Both the position numbers and the translations under genes were made by a program. From positions 1 through 64,000 of the forward strand of contig NZ_LQPC01000041.1 in assembly GCF_002101705.1 (NCBI RefSeq): a stretch of 64,000 nt of DNA. Direction: 5' to 3'. Every line of letters starts with the position of its first letter. The stretch's first letter is position 1. The notes under the pieces are model-generated. The model worked only from the letters and a program-made list of their open reading frames with translations, did no database searches and had not been told where the DNA came from. The stretch is from Mycolicibacterium iranicum (lineage in GTDB: Bacteria > Actinomycetota > Actinomycetes > Mycobacteriales > Mycobacteriaceae). Below are positions 8,717 to 17,066 of the stretch, piece by piece.

Positions 8717-9524
8717 AGTTCGGCGGACGCTTCTCGAACATCGCCTTGATGCCCTCGCCGAGGTCCTTCGACGGGAGAAACGCCGAGTTCCAGGCCGCGA
8801 CGTACCTCAGACTCGCCGAGACCTGTGCGGTGCGCTGCTCGTCGAGCACGTCCTTGATGCCGTGGACGGTCAGTGGCGGGTTGGCCGCGATCTCGGCTGC
8901 GGTGGCGCGCGCGGCAGCAAGCGAGGCTTCGGCATCGGAGTAGACGTCGTTGACCAGACCGATCTTTTCGGCGCGCGCTGCGTCGATGTCTTTACCCGTC
9001 AGGGCGAGTTCGCGAAGATGCCCGTCCGACAGGATCAACGGCAACCGCGCCAGCGAGCCGACGTCGGCGACGATCGCGAGCTTCACCTCTCGCACCGAGA
9101 ACTTCGCGTCGGCGCTCGCATAACGGATGTCGACAGCCGAGATCAGGTCGACACCGCCGCCGATGCACCAGCCGTGCACGGACGCGATCGTCGGAGTCCG
9201 GCAGTCGGCGACCGCGGTGATGGACTGCTGCATCGTCTTGAGGTGGGTGTGAAAGTCCGCGCGGGGTTTGGCGGTCGCCCCGTCGCTCATCACCGCCGAC
9301 AGCGTGCCGCTCATGGCCATCAGATCGAGGCCGTAGCTGAAGTTCTTGCCGGAGCCGGTGAGGACGATCGCCCGCACCTCGGGGTCGGCGTCGAGGTCGG
9401 CGAACACCACGGGCAGCTCGGCCCAGAACGCAGGGCCCATCGCGTTGCCCTTGCCGGGGCCGATCAGCGTGACCTGCGCGATGTGGTCAGCGATGTCGAC
9501 GGTCAGGGCTTCGTAAGTGCTCAT
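8703..9524 (-). CDS. echA21: enoyl-CoA hydratase/isomerase (EchA21-like)
   Basis: 273-aa crotonase-fold protein. Oxyanion-hole segments are GSGKNFSYGLDLMAM and VHGWCIGGGVDLISAVD; residues in the second block and REVKLAIVADVGSLARLP align with the hydratase/isomerase active-site region (Glu-Asp). It presumably acts on enoyl-CoA in fatty acid or sterol degradation. Position two genes from hisC2 matches Rv3774. A TAGCCT -10-like hexamer lies 8 bp upstream of the ATG, suggesting a very short or absent leader. Confidence 0.87.
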   Translation of the reverse strand: MSTYEALTVDIADHIAQVTLIGPGKGNAMGPAFWAELPVVFADLDADPEVRAIVLTGSGKNFSYGLDLMAMSGTLSAVMSDGATAKPRADFHTHLKTMQQSITAVADCRTPTIASVHGWCIGGGVDLISAVDIRYASADAKFSVREVKLAIVADVGSLARLPLILSDGHLRELALTGKDIDAARAEKIGLVNDVYSDAEASLAAARATAAEIAANPPLTVHGIKDVLDEQRTAQVSASLRYVAAWNSAFLPSKDLGEGIKAMFEKRPPNFTGE

Positions 9525-9540
9525 GGGGACAGAGGCTAGT

Positions 9541-9996
9541 TCAGCCCCCGGCCCCGCCCATCAGGACCTCGCTGACGGTCGCGCTCGGCAGGAACTGGCA
9601 GGCCGCGTCGGCGAGGATCTGGCCGACGAACTCTCCGTCGGGTCCCAGCGGGTTGCCTTCCTGCGAGAGGACCTCGCGTACCACGGCCACCCGCGTCGCT
9701 TCGTCGAGCGCGTTGTACTCGTCGCAGGTCATCTCGAGCGAGTTCGCAGGTGCGGGCACCTCGGGCACGTCGGTGTTGCGCGTCGGCAGCGGCAGGTTCG
9801 GGATCTCGATGTCCGGCAGACCGGGTAGGCCGGGGATGCTCGGCTCGTCGGTGGGGGTGTCGTCCGACGATGGCAGCGGCGGGCCGGGTTCGGTCGTCTG
9901 CGCGACGACACCTTCGGTGGTCTGCGTGCAGGCCGCCGTACCCAACACGGCCGCCAGCCCGATCATTGCGGCGGTCACCCGCACGTGCGTCCTCAT
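9541..9996 (-). CDS. putative lipoprotein
   Basis: 151 aa. Signal peptide with a lipobox (VLGTAAC, Cys about residue 23 from this start), then a Pro/Thr/Asp-rich spacer (about residues 35-85) and a compact C-terminal domain with two cysteines (TCDEYNALDEATRVAVVREV and DAACQFLP). This looks like a small helical domain exposed at the cell envelope. No function recognised. The start could also be three codons upstream (10005). Confidence 0.75.
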   Translation of the reverse strand: MRTHVRVTAAMIGLAAVLGTAACTQTTEGVVAQTTEPGPPLPSSDDTPTDEPSIPGLPGLPDIEIPNLPLPTRNTDVPEVPAPANSLEMTCDEYNALDEATRVAVVREVLSQEGNPLGPDGEFVGQILADAACQFLPSATVSEVLMGGAGG

Positions 9997-10014
9997 CCCG
10001 GCCACGATATGCGG

Positions 10015-10485
10015 CTATACCCGTTCGAGGTAGAAGTACAGGTGACGAGGGGTGCCGGAACTGGTGTCGAGTGCGCCCTTGCCATTCATGATGCCGATCA
10101 CGGCGTTGTCGTCGACGACCTTGAAGTGGTCGTGCACGGGCTTACCGTCGTAGACCATCGATGCGACCGTCTCGCCGCGGAACTCCTCCATCCACAGGCT
10201 GGCTTCGCCGTTCATCGCCTCGGTGTTGGAGAACTTGTTCCCGTCGGCATCGAGGCAGACCAGCGGCTTGGCGTCCGACGCGGAGTGAAAGGTCTTACCG
10301 AACCAGTTCAGCCGCTTCATGAAGCCGTTGGCCTTATGCCCCGTCTGGAACTCGCCGCCCTTCCATTCACCGATCATGAACTCGATGGTGGCGGGCGCCA
10401 ATGTGGCCCAGAAGTCGTCGAGCTCGCCATCGGTGATCGGTTCGGAGCGCTGGGTGAGCGCGGTAAAGGTCTCGCGGGGGCTCAT
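10015..10485 (-). CDS. DUF4334 / GXWXG-domain protein
   Basis: 156 aa. The GXWXG-type motif MIGEWKGGEF lies near residue 35, and the second half is a small beta-barrel (KPVHDHFKVVDDNAVIGIMNGKG) ending in RHLYFYLERV. These proteins form a paired-domain family of unknown, possibly ligand-binding function. The ATG has TTGGAGA upstream with 6-nt spacing and overlaps the stop of hisC2 (ATGA), so the two are probably one operon. Confidence 0.8.
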   Translation of the reverse strand: MSPRETFTALTQRSEPITDGELDDFWATLAPATIEFMIGEWKGGEFQTGHKANGFMKRLNWFGKTFHSASDAKPLVCLDADGNKFSNTEAMNGEASLWMEEFRGETVASMVYDGKPVHDHFKVVDDNAVIGIMNGKGALDTSSGTPRHLYFYLERV

Positions 10486-11540
10486 GCGTTGTCTCCAATC
10501 CAACGGCGGGCGAACTCACAGAACATGTCGTTCTCTTCGGGGGAGGCGACGGTCACCCGGACGCCGTCGTCACCGTAGGGACGCACGATGATGCGATTGT
10601 TGGCGGCATCGGCGGCGAACTGCTGGGCGCGCCCTACCAGGGGCAGCCACACGAAGTTGGCCTGCGACGGTGGGATGTCGTAGCCGGCGTCGAGCAGCGC
10701 CGCAGACACCCGGGCGCGTTCGGCGACGACGGCGTCGGTGCGCTCCAGCAGCTCGTCGGCGGCATCCAGGCACGCGACCGCCGCGGCCTGCGAGACGCTG
10801 GTCGCGGTGAAGGGGACGTAGACCTTGGACAGTGCCGTGACGATGTCGGGGTCGGCGACGGCGTAACCGATACGTAGGCCCGCCAGTCCGTAGGCTTTCG
10901 AAAAAGTGCGCAGCACAACGACATTGCTGTGGGCCCGAACCAGGCCGAAACTGTCGGGTACCAGGCCGTCGCGGATGTATTCGATGTAGGCCTCGTCGAG
11001 GACAACCATGATGTGCGGCGGCACCGCTTCGACGAAGCGGGCGAGCGCGTCCGGTTCGACGACCGTGCTGGTCGGGTTGTTCGGGTTGCACACGAAGATC
11101 AGCCGGGTGCGGTCGGTGATCGCCGCGAGCATCGCGTCGAGGTCGAAGGTGTGGTCGGTCAGCGGGACCTGGACCGGCGTCGCGCCCGCGGTGCGCACCT
11201 GCAGCGGGTAGATCTCGAAGCTGCGCCAGCCGAAGAGCACCTCGTCGCCGACGGTCGACGTGATCTGGATCAACTGCTGGCACAGGCTGACCGAGCCGCA
11301 GCCGACCGAGATGTGCTCCGGGGCGAAGTTGACGTGCTTGGCGAGGCGTTCCTTGAGCTCGACGTAGCCATTGTCGGGATAGCGGTTGATCCCCTCGGCG
11401 GCCTTCGCTATTGCGGCCTTCACGCTGGGCAGCGGCCCGTGGACGGTCTCGTTGCTGGCGATCTTGATGGCCCCGGGCACCGTCTTGCCCGGTGTATAAG
11501 CGGGTAGATCGGCGAGTTCGGGGCGTAGACGGGCGGGCAC
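10482..11540 (-). CDS. hisC2: aromatic/histidinol-phosphate aminotransferase HisC2 (Pat)
   Basis: 352-aa class I/II PLP aminotransferase, Rv3772-like. The Schiff-base lysine is K215 in TFSKAYGLAGLRIGY; other markers are NPNNPT (residue about 152) and VVLDEAYIEY. Family members convert aromatic 2-oxoacids and amino acids and may back up histidinol-phosphate transamination. The start codon is GTG with a TANNNT box just upstream, consistent with a leaderless mRNA. Coupled to the DUF4334 gene downstream. Confidence 0.88.
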   Translation of the reverse strand: MPARLRPELADLPAYTPGKTVPGAIKIASNETVHGPLPSVKAAIAKAAEGINRYPDNGYVELKERLAKHVNFAPEHISVGCGSVSLCQQLIQITSTVGDEVLFGWRSFEIYPLQVRTAGATPVQVPLTDHTFDLDAMLAAITDRTRLIFVCNPNNPTSTVVEPDALARFVEAVPPHIMVVLDEAYIEYIRDGLVPDSFGLVRAHSNVVVLRTFSKAYGLAGLRIGYAVADPDIVTALSKVYVPFTATSVSQAAAVACLDAADELLERTDAVVAERARVSAALLDAGYDIPPSQANFVWLPLVGRAQQFAADAANNRIIVRPYGDDGVRVTVASPEENDMFCEFARRWIGDNA

Positions 11541-11546
11541 CGAGAC

Positions 11547-11552
11547 AGTTTA
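11547..11552 (-). promoter_or_regulatory. -10 box of hisC2 (leaderless)
   Basis: On the minus strand TAAACT (TANNNT consensus) is followed by six bases and then the GTG start of hisC2, the spacing expected when transcription starts at or next to the start codon. Confidence 0.5.
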
Positions 11553-11624
11553 TGGCCCGCGTCGATCTGCTTTGCTTCGCACCGCAGGGCCTGTGTACTC
11601 TCATCGGCGCGGCGGTAAACGTCG

Positions 11625-11713
11625 GGAGGCGTGCCAGAGCGGCCGAATGGGACTCACTGCTAATGAGTTGCCCGCCTTAAAGCGGGCCGGAGGTTCAAAT
11701 CCTCTCGCCTCCG
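11625..11713 (+). tRNA. tRNA-Ser (GCU anticodon)
   Basis: Acceptor stem GGAGGCG pairs with CGCCTCC (11706-11712); discriminator G at 11713 and no encoded CCA. Anticodon stem ACTCA/TGAGT with loop CTGCTAA gives anticodon GCT at 11659-11661. Long variable arm with a GCCCGC...GCGGGC stem, as in serine tRNAs. Confidence 0.96.
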
Positions 11714-11742
11714 CGCAAGATGGCCGGCTCGCCGGTGTGCAC

Positions 11743-11764
11743 GACTGCCGGCTCGCCGGCAGTC
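11743..11764. terminator. 9-bp hairpin between tRNA-Ser and tRNA-Arg
   Basis: GACTGCCGG-CTCG-CCGGCAGTC forms a perfect 9-bp stem with a 4-nt loop and no U-tract. The half-copy GCCGGCTCGCCGG also occurs at 11723-11735. This is a plausible mycobacterial-type terminator after the serine tRNA, or a processing signal between the two tRNAs. Confidence 0.5.
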
Positions 11765-11786
11765 ACAACTGAACAGGTACGACCAA

Positions 11787-11859
11787 GCGCCCGTAGCTCA
11801 ACGGATAGAGCATCTGACTACGGATCAGAAGGTTAGGGGTTCGAATCCCTTCGGGCGCG
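11787..11859 (+). tRNA. tRNA-Arg (ACG anticodon)
   Basis: Acceptor stem GCGCCCG (11787-11793) pairs with CGGGCGC (11852-11858); discriminator G. Anticodon stem TCTGA/TCAGA encloses CTACGGA, anticodon ACG at 11820-11822. The first anticodon base is expected to be deaminated to inosine by TadA, whose gene lies at 39174 in this window. Confidence 0.97.
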
Positions 11860-11912
11860 CTTCAGCTGTCTTTAGCGACTTTCGGCCCTATCGACGCCTA
11901 TCGGCTGTCAGT

Positions 11913-13667
11913 TTGACTGCCCGCGTGGCCACCCTCGACAAGATCGAATCGCTGGTTGCCAAGCGGCCTTTTCCTCCTCGGATGGGGCCCAAGGGCAATC
12001 TGATCTACAAATTGATCACGACGACCGATCACAAGCTGATCGGGATCATGTACTGCGTCGCCTGTTTCGTGTTCTTCATGGTCGGCGGCTTGATGGCGCT
12101 GTTCATCCGCATCGAGTTGGCCGCGCCGGGGCTGCAGTTCCTGTCCAACGAGCAGTACAACCAGCTGTTCACCATGCACGGCACGGCGATGTTGCTGTTC
12201 TATGCGACTCCGATCGTGTTCGGTTTCGCCAACCTGGTGCTGCCGCTGCAGATCGGCGCGCCGGACGTCGCCTTTCCGCGGTTGAACGCGCTGTCGTTCT
12301 GGCTTTTCCTGTTCGGCGCGCTCATCGCGCTCGCGGGATTCATCACTCCCGGGGGCGCCGCGGATTTCGGGTGGACGGCCTACGCGCCCCTGTCGGATGC
12401 CATTCACTCGCCAGGAGTGGGCGCGGATCTGTGGATCTTCGGACTCGGGGTGGGTGGCCTGGGCACGATCCTGGGTGCGGTCAACATGGTCACGACCGTG
12501 GTCTGCATGCGCGCACCCGGTATGACGATGTTCCGGATGCCGATCTTCACCTGGAACATTCTGGTGACCTCGATCCTGGTTCTCCTGATCTTCCCGCTGC
12601 TGACCGCGGCGCTCTTCGGCCTGGCCGCCGACCGTCATCTCGGTGCGCACGTCTATGACCCGGGCAACGGTGGCGTCATCCTCTGGCAGCACCTGTTCTG
12701 GTACTTCGGCCACCCCGAGGTGTACGTCATCGCGCTGCCGTTCTTCGGCATCATCAGCGAGGTCATCCCGGTCTTCTCCCGCAAGCCCATCTTCGGCTAC
12801 ACCACGCTGGTGTATGCGACGTTCAGCATCGCCGCCCTGTCGATGGCGGTGTGGGCGCATCACATGTTCGCCACCGGTGCCGTCCTCCTTCCCTTCTTCA
12901 GCTTCATGACGTTCCTGATCGCCGTCCCGACCGGCATCAAGTTCTTCAACTGGATCGGCACGATGTGGAAAGGCCAGTTGACGTTCGAAGCGCCGATGCT
13001 GTTCTCGATCGGCTTCATCGCGACGTTCCTGCTCGGTGGCCTGTCGGGCGTGCTGCTGGCCAGCCCGCCGCTGGACTTCCACGTCACCGACAGCTATTTC
13101 GTCGTGGCGCATTTCCACTACGTGCTATTCGGCACCATCGTGTTCGCCACCTATGCGGGCATCTATTTCTGGTTCCCGAAGATGACGGGCCGGCTGCTCG
13201 ACGAGCGGCTCGCCAAGCTTCACTTCTGGCTGACGTTCATCGGCTTTCACAGCACGTTCCTGGTGCAGCACTGGCTCGGTGACGCGGGGATGCCGCGGCG
13301 CTATGCGGACTACCTGCCCGGCGACGGGTTCACCACGCTCAACGTGATCTCGACGTTCGGGGCGTTCATCTTGGGCGTCTCGATGCTGCCGTTCGTGTGG
13401 AACGTGTTCAAGAGCTGGCGCTACGGCGAACCGGTGACCGTCGACGACCCGTGGGGGCATGGCAACTCGCTTGAGTGGGCCACCAGTTGCCCTCCGCCGC
13501 GGCACAACTTCACCGAGCTGCCCCGAATCCGTTCGGAGCGGCCAGCATTCGAGCTGCACTATCCACACATGCGTGAACGAATGCGAGCTGAGGCGCATGC
13601 GGGTCGCGCCCACGGTCCCGAAGACGGCGACGTGACGCGACTGGACTCGGAGAACGTACGCAGCTGA
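11913..13667 (+). CDS. ctaD: cytochrome c oxidase subunit I (aa3 type)
   Basis: 584-aa haem-copper oxidase subunit I with 12 membrane helices. Visible ligands: His of FTMHGTAMLL (haem a), HPEVYVIALP (CuB and cross-linked Tyr), WAHHMF (CuB), the K-channel lysine in FLIAVPTGIKFFNW, and HFHYVLF (haem a3/a). It reduces O2 in the cytochrome bcc-aa3 chain. The start is TTG at 11913 (GTG at 11925 is possible) without a clear Shine-Dalgarno. Neighbours are tRNAs and a DinB gene rather than other oxidase genes, so this may be an additional ctaD copy. Confidence 0.95.
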   Translation: MTARVATLDKIESLVAKRPFPPRMGPKGNLIYKLITTTDHKLIGIMYCVACFVFFMVGGLMALFIRIELAAPGLQFLSNEQYNQLFTMHGTAMLLFYATPIVFGFANLVLPLQIGAPDVAFPRLNALSFWLFLFGALIALAGFITPGGAADFGWTAYAPLSDAIHSPGVGADLWIFGLGVGGLGTILGAVNMVTTVVCMRAPGMTMFRMPIFTWNILVTSILVLLIFPLLTAALFGLAADRHLGAHVYDPGNGGVILWQHLFWYFGHPEVYVIALPFFGIISEVIPVFSRKPIFGYTTLVYATFSIAALSMAVWAHHMFATGAVLLPFFSFMTFLIAVPTGIKFFNWIGTMWKGQLTFEAPMLFSIGFIATFLLGGLSGVLLASPPLDFHVTDSYFVVAHFHYVLFGTIVFATYAGIYFWFPKMTGRLLDERLAKLHFWLTFIGFHSTFLVQHWLGDAGMPRRYADYLPGDGFTTLNVISTFGAFILGVSMLPFVWNVFKSWRYGEPVTVDDPWGHGNSLEWATSCPPPRHNFTELPRIRSERPAFELHYPHMRERMRAEAHAGRAHGPEDGDVTRLDSENVRS

Positions 13668-13683
13668 CGTGTTGAGTGCGGTT

Positions 13684-14274
13684 ATGTTCGACCATATGGC
13701 CGTCAACCTCACCCCCTGGGAGCCTCCCCTCGCGGGCAGCGAGGTCGACCATCTCGTCGGGGCCCTCGACCGTCTCCGGGCCACGTTTCTGTGGAAAGCC
13801 GACGACCTCGACGCGGCCGGGCTGCAGACCACCATCGGAGCCTCGGCGCTCACCCTTGGCGGCCTGCTCAAGCACCTCGCCTTCGCTGAGGACGTCATGT
13901 TCACGGACAAGCTCGCCGGTGAGCCCGTCGGCGAGCCATGGGCGACGCTGCACGACGGCACCGATGACTGGGAGTTCACCTCGGCCGCCGCAGACAGCCC
14001 CGACCAGCTCTACGCCCACTGGCATGACGCCGTCGCCCGATCCCGAGCGCGCGTCTCGGCGGCACTGGAGCGCGGCGGGCTCGATCAGCTCGCCGCGGTC
14101 CGCGACGAGGAGGGCAACCACGCCAGCCTGCGCCGGCTGCTGTGCGATCTGATCGAGGAGTACGGCAGGCACACCGGCCACGCCGACCTGCTCCGGGAAG
14201 CCGTCGACGGCCGCGTGGGCGAAGATCCGCCGCCCGGTTGGACGCCGGTCTCACCGGGTAAGGCGCAACTATGA
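13684..14274 (+). CDS. DinB-fold (DUF664) protein
   Basis: 196 aa. The four-helix DinB/YfiT pattern is visible: LVGALDRLRATFLWKADDL, then GGLLKHLAFAEDVMF (first metal His), then LLCDLIEEYGRHTGHADLLRE (HTGHAD, metal His). Such proteins are mycothiol- or metal-dependent transferases or isomerases of varied function. An ATG at 13696 (MAVNLTPW) is also possible as start. The stop overlaps the RidA start (ATGA). Confidence 0.82.
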   Translation: MFDHMAVNLTPWEPPLAGSEVDHLVGALDRLRATFLWKADDLDAAGLQTTIGASALTLGGLLKHLAFAEDVMFTDKLAGEPVGEPWATLHDGTDDWEFTSAAADSPDQLYAHWHDAVARSRARVSAALERGGLDQLAAVRDEEGNHASLRRLLCDLIEEYGRHTGHADLLREAVDGRVGEDPPPGWTPVSPGKAQL

Positions 14275-14690
14275 CCGCAATCCGTGCCTTCACGTTCACT
14301 CCCGAACAGGGGGTGCCGCCGGGCGTGGCGCCGTTCTCCCATGCCACCGCCGCCGGCGAAACCCTCTATGTCACAGGGCAGATGCCCACCGACGTGACGG
14401 GTGCGGTCGTCGGGGAGGACGTGGCCACTCAAACCGACCAGGTGATGCGCAACCTCGAGCGGGTGGTGCAGCTGTGCGGCGGAGGATTGGCTGACGTCGT
14501 GTCGGTGCGTGCCTATCTGATCGACTGGGCCGACTACGACGCGTTCAACGTCGCCTACGCGAAATGGTTTCCCGACAGGTTGCCGACGCGGACGTGCGTG
14601 GGCGTCACCGGGTTGGCAGTCGGCAGCCTGGTCGAGATCGACATGGTGTGCTGGCGCGCTGAGGGTTGGCCCTCGCTGCCGCAGAGCTAG
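14271..14690 (+). CDS. RidA (YjgF/YER057c) family protein
   Basis: 139 aa with the RidA core: YVTGQMPTDVTG, RVVQLCGGGLADVVSVRAYL and a C-terminal RTCVGVTGLAVGSLVEIDM that carries the conserved substrate-carboxylate Arg. RidA hydrolyses reactive enamines/imines made by PLP enzymes. First codon overlaps the DinB stop; likely an operon with the phosphoesterase 9 bp downstream. Confidence 0.87.
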   Translation: MTAIRAFTFTPEQGVPPGVAPFSHATAAGETLYVTGQMPTDVTGAVVGEDVATQTDQVMRNLERVVQLCGGGLADVVSVRAYLIDWADYDAFNVAYAKWFPDRLPTRTCVGVTGLAVGSLVEIDMVCWRAEGWPSLPQS

Positions 14691-14699
14691 ATTGGAGAC

Positions 14700-15203
14700 G
14701 TGCGCCTACTGCTGATCGCCGATACGCACGTCCCGAAGCGAGCCAAAGACCTTCCCGCGCAGGTGTGGGAGGAGGTGGACTGTGCAGACGTCGTGATCCA
14801 CGCCGGCGACTGGGTCGAACCGGATCTGCTCGACGCGCTGGAGGAACGGTCGAAGCGACTGGTCGCCTGCTGGGGCAACAACGACGGCCCCGAGCTGCGC
14901 GCGCGACTGCCCGAGCGGGCCGATGTCGTGTTGGGCGGGCTGCGTTTCACCGTGGTGCACGAGACGGGCGGGGCGGCCGGCCGCGACGAGCGGATGGCGA
15001 AGCTGTACCCCGATACCGACGTGCTGGTGTTCGGCCACAGTCACATCCCGTGGGATGCGACGTCGAATAGTGGCTTGCGGCTGCTGAATCCGGGATCGCC
15101 GACCGACCGTCGCCGTCAGCCGCACTGCAGTTACATGACCGCGACGGCGCAGGACGGTGTTCTCGCCGACGTCGCCCTGCACAAGCTGCAGCGTCATGCG
15201 TGA
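14700..15203 (+). CDS. YfcE/MJ0936-type metallophosphoesterase
   Basis: 167 aa. All metal-binding blocks are present: LLIADTHVP (D-x-H), VIHAGDWV (GD), CWGNNDGP (GN-D), VVHETGG (His) and VFGHSHIP (GHxH). Cytosolic binuclear metal phosphodiesterase/phosphatase of unknown substrate. GTG start with TTGGAGA immediately upstream. Overlaps the next gene by 8 bp. Confidence 0.88.
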   Translation: MRLLLIADTHVPKRAKDLPAQVWEEVDCADVVIHAGDWVEPDLLDALEERSKRLVACWGNNDGPELRARLPERADVVLGGLRFTVVHETGGAAGRDERMAKLYPDTDVLVFGHSHIPWDATSNSGLRLLNPGSPTDRRRQPHCSYMTATAQDGVLADVALHKLQRHA

Positions 15204-15612
15204 CCGTCCCGCTACCGTCGACGACGTCCACGAGATCGCCTCGTCGATGCCGCACGTAACGCGGCTGGTGGGCCCTAAGGCGGGCAATTCGATCTATCAG
15301 GTGGGCAACAAGTCTTTCGTGTTCTTCCGCACGCCGCGCCCCGATGCGTTCGACCCCGACACCGGAGAGCGGTACGACGACGTCATCGTCATCTGGGTGG
15401 AATCCGAGGACGACAAACGCGCACTCACCCAGGATCCGGATTCACCGTTCTTCACCACCGACCACTTTAACGGCCATCCGTCGGTTCTGGTGCGCGCCAG
15501 TCGACTTGGTGAAATCGATGTCATCGAGCTGCGCGAGCTGATTCAGGACGCGTGGCTGTCACGCGCCTCGAAGCGGCGCGCGGACGCGTGGCTCGCCGAA
15601 CACGAGAGCTAG
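15196..15612 (+). CDS. MmcQ/YjbR family protein
   Basis: 138 aa (ATG 15196 overlapping the phosphoesterase stop). Features are VDDVHEIASSMPHVT at the start, YQVGNKSFVFFRTPRP in the core, and the C-terminal LRELIQDAWLSRASKRRADAW helix typical of the family. The CyaY-like fold is thought to bind DNA or protein; function unknown. Convergent with the HxlR gene (4-bp overlap of ends). Confidence 0.82.
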   Translation: MRDRPATVDDVHEIASSMPHVTRLVGPKAGNSIYQVGNKSFVFFRTPRPDAFDPDTGERYDDVIVIWVESEDDKRALTQDPDSPFFTTDHFNGHPSVLVRASRLGEIDVIELRELIQDAWLSRASKRRADAWLAEHES

Positions 15613-15947
15613 CCTGCGTCGGCCGCGCAGATGATGCCGATGTACTTCTCGGCCCAATTGCCCATCGGCTCAAGGGCTTCCAGCAGCTCACGCCCAGCCG
15701 GGGTCATCGAGTACTCCACCCGGGGCGGCACCTCGTGATAACTCTCCCGGTGCACCACCCCGTAGGCCTGAAGATCTTTGAGGTGCTGGGTCAGCATCTT
15801 CTGCGAGATGCCCGCCAGGTTGCGGTGCAGCGTGTTGAATCGCACCGGGCCGTCGCTGAGCGACCACAGGATCAACGGCACCCACTTGCCCGACACGACG
15901 GCCATCGCCGCATCCAGGCCGCACGTGTATTTCCCCAGCCCTGTCAT
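15609..15947 (-). CDS. HxlR family transcriptional regulator
   Basis: 112-aa winged helix. The family N-terminus is CGLDAAMAVVSGKWVPLILW (one Cys near residue 9, as in redox-sensing members such as YodB or QorR), followed by FNTLHRNLAGISQKMLTQHL and the wing VPPRVEYSMTPAGREL. The ATG at 15947 is preceded by GGGAGG with good spacing. Divergent from the imine-reductase-like gene and likely to regulate it through the palindrome at 15990-16016. Confidence 0.88.
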   Translation of the reverse strand: MTGLGKYTCGLDAAMAVVSGKWVPLILWSLSDGPVRFNTLHRNLAGISQKMLTQHLKDLQAYGVVHRESYHEVPPRVEYSMTPAGRELLEALEPMGNWAEKYIGIICAADAG

Positions 15948-15989
15948 GTCAGCCTCCCAGCACGTCAGGCCCAATAGTTTCATCTGGGT

Positions 15990-16016
15990 AAGTACCCCAC
16001 CAAATAGTGGGTACTT
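15990..16016. promoter_or_regulatory. putative HxlR operator
   Basis: AAGTACCC-N11-GGGTACTT is an 8-bp perfect inverted repeat centred between the divergent HxlR and oxidoreductase genes. HxlR proteins bind GTAC- or TACT-containing dyads of this size, so this is the likely autoregulatory and target site. Confidence 0.6.
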
Positions 16017-16049
16017 GTTGAAAAGTTTGCCCCTGTCGACGATGGTGCC

Positions 16050-16127
16050 ATGACCTCAGTGACTTTCCTAGGGACGGGTTCGATGGACTACTCCGCAAGT
16101 TTCGGCGACCACGGCGTCGCCCGATGA
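16050..16127 (+). CDS. 25-codon leader ORF coupled to the oxidoreductase
   Basis: A short frame from ATG 16050 ends in TGA at 16125-16127, overlapping the ATG of the next gene (ATGA). The predicted peptide begins MTSVTFLGTGSM, which resembles a Rossmann-fold start (compare VSVIGLGPMG in the gene that follows), so it may be a decayed duplicate of the downstream N-terminus or a translated leader. No clear ribosome site. Existence as a translated peptide is inference. Confidence 0.35.
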   Translation: MTSVTFLGTGSMDYSASFGDHGVAR

Positions 16128-16981
16128 CCACCGTTTCCGTGATCGGACTGGGCCCGATGGGCCAGGCCCTGGCAGGTGCTTTCCTCGATGCCGGGCACAG
16201 CGTCACCGTGTGGAATCGCACAAAGTCCAAAGCCGCGCAACTGCTTTCCCGGGGCGCGCGATGGGCGGGCAACCCTGCTGAGGCCGTCACCGCCGGTGAC
16301 ATCACCCTCGTCAACGTCGTCGACCACGACGCCGTGGACGCGGCGCTCGCCGCCGCAGGCGCCGCAGTCGCTGGACGTGTGGTGGTCGGCCTCAGTTCGG
16401 ACACTCCCGACCGGGCCCGTGGCACCGCCAAGCTGGTCGCCGATGCAGGCGGACGCTACCTCGACGGCGCCATCATGACCCCCACCGACGTGATGGGAAC
16501 GCCGGATACCAGCGTGCTCTACGCCGGACCCGAGCGTCTCTTCGATCAGCACCGCGCGCTGTTCGAGGTCCTGGGGCGAGCCACGTGGCTCGGCGAGGAC
16601 CACGGCCGCGCTGCCGCATTCGACATGGCCCTTCTCGATGTCTTCTGGACCGCCACCGGCGGCTTTCTGCACGCACTGGAAACCGCACGAGCACAGGGCA
16701 TCACACCGAGCGAGCTGCTGGCCCACGCGCTCGGAATCGCAAGGATCCTCCCGCCTGTCTTCACCGAGATTGCCGAGCGCATCGAGGCGGACCGGCACGA
16801 CGAGGCCAGCGCATCGGTGAGTTCAGTCGCGTCGTCGCTGGCACACCTGATCGAGACATCGGAGAGCAGCGGCGTCGACGCGGGCGCATTGAAGGCGATG
16901 AAGCGCTACGCCGACGCCGCCGTGGTCGCGGGATACGGAGACGCTGAGATCAGCCGTCTCGCCCTGGCGATGCGCGAGTGA
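16124..16981 (+). CDS. imine-reductase-like NAD(P)-dependent oxidoreductase
   Basis: 285 aa of the 6-phosphogluconate/3-hydroxyisobutyrate dehydrogenase superfamily. Rossmann glycine motif VIGLGPMGQALAGAF with VWNRTKSKA (Arg indicates an NADPH preference), then GLSSDTPDRARG and AIMTPTDVMGTPD as in the imine reductase branch, and a helical C-terminal dimerisation domain. Substrate unknown; probably a cyclic imine or small carbonyl. Expected to be controlled by the divergent HxlR regulator. Confidence 0.85.
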   Translation: MTTVSVIGLGPMGQALAGAFLDAGHSVTVWNRTKSKAAQLLSRGARWAGNPAEAVTAGDITLVNVVDHDAVDAALAAAGAAVAGRVVVGLSSDTPDRARGTAKLVADAGGRYLDGAIMTPTDVMGTPDTSVLYAGPERLFDQHRALFEVLGRATWLGEDHGRAAAFDMALLDVFWTATGGFLHALETARAQGITPSELLAHALGIARILPPVFTEIAERIEADRHDEASASVSSVASSLAHLIETSESSGVDAGALKAMKRYADAAVVAGYGDAEISRLALAMRE

Positions 16982-17066
16982 CGTTCGCGTGCCGGGTGCG
17001 AGCCGAGGGGGTGCGGCCCGCCAAAAGGTGCGAGGAGCCCCCTTCGTGCGCCGATAAAATTCTCCG

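Noticed and set aside
11721..11764. CRISPR-like repeat (two GCCGGCTCGCCGG copies)
   Set aside because: Only two short copies, one of them part of a hairpin; better explained as terminator or tRNA-processing structure.
11898..13118. Long open frame on the minus strand (about 406 codons)
   Set aside because: It lies wholly antisense to ctaD, whose haem and copper ligands are unmistakable; its predicted product is rich in Arg/Gln/His/Glu as expected for a GC-rich shadow frame.
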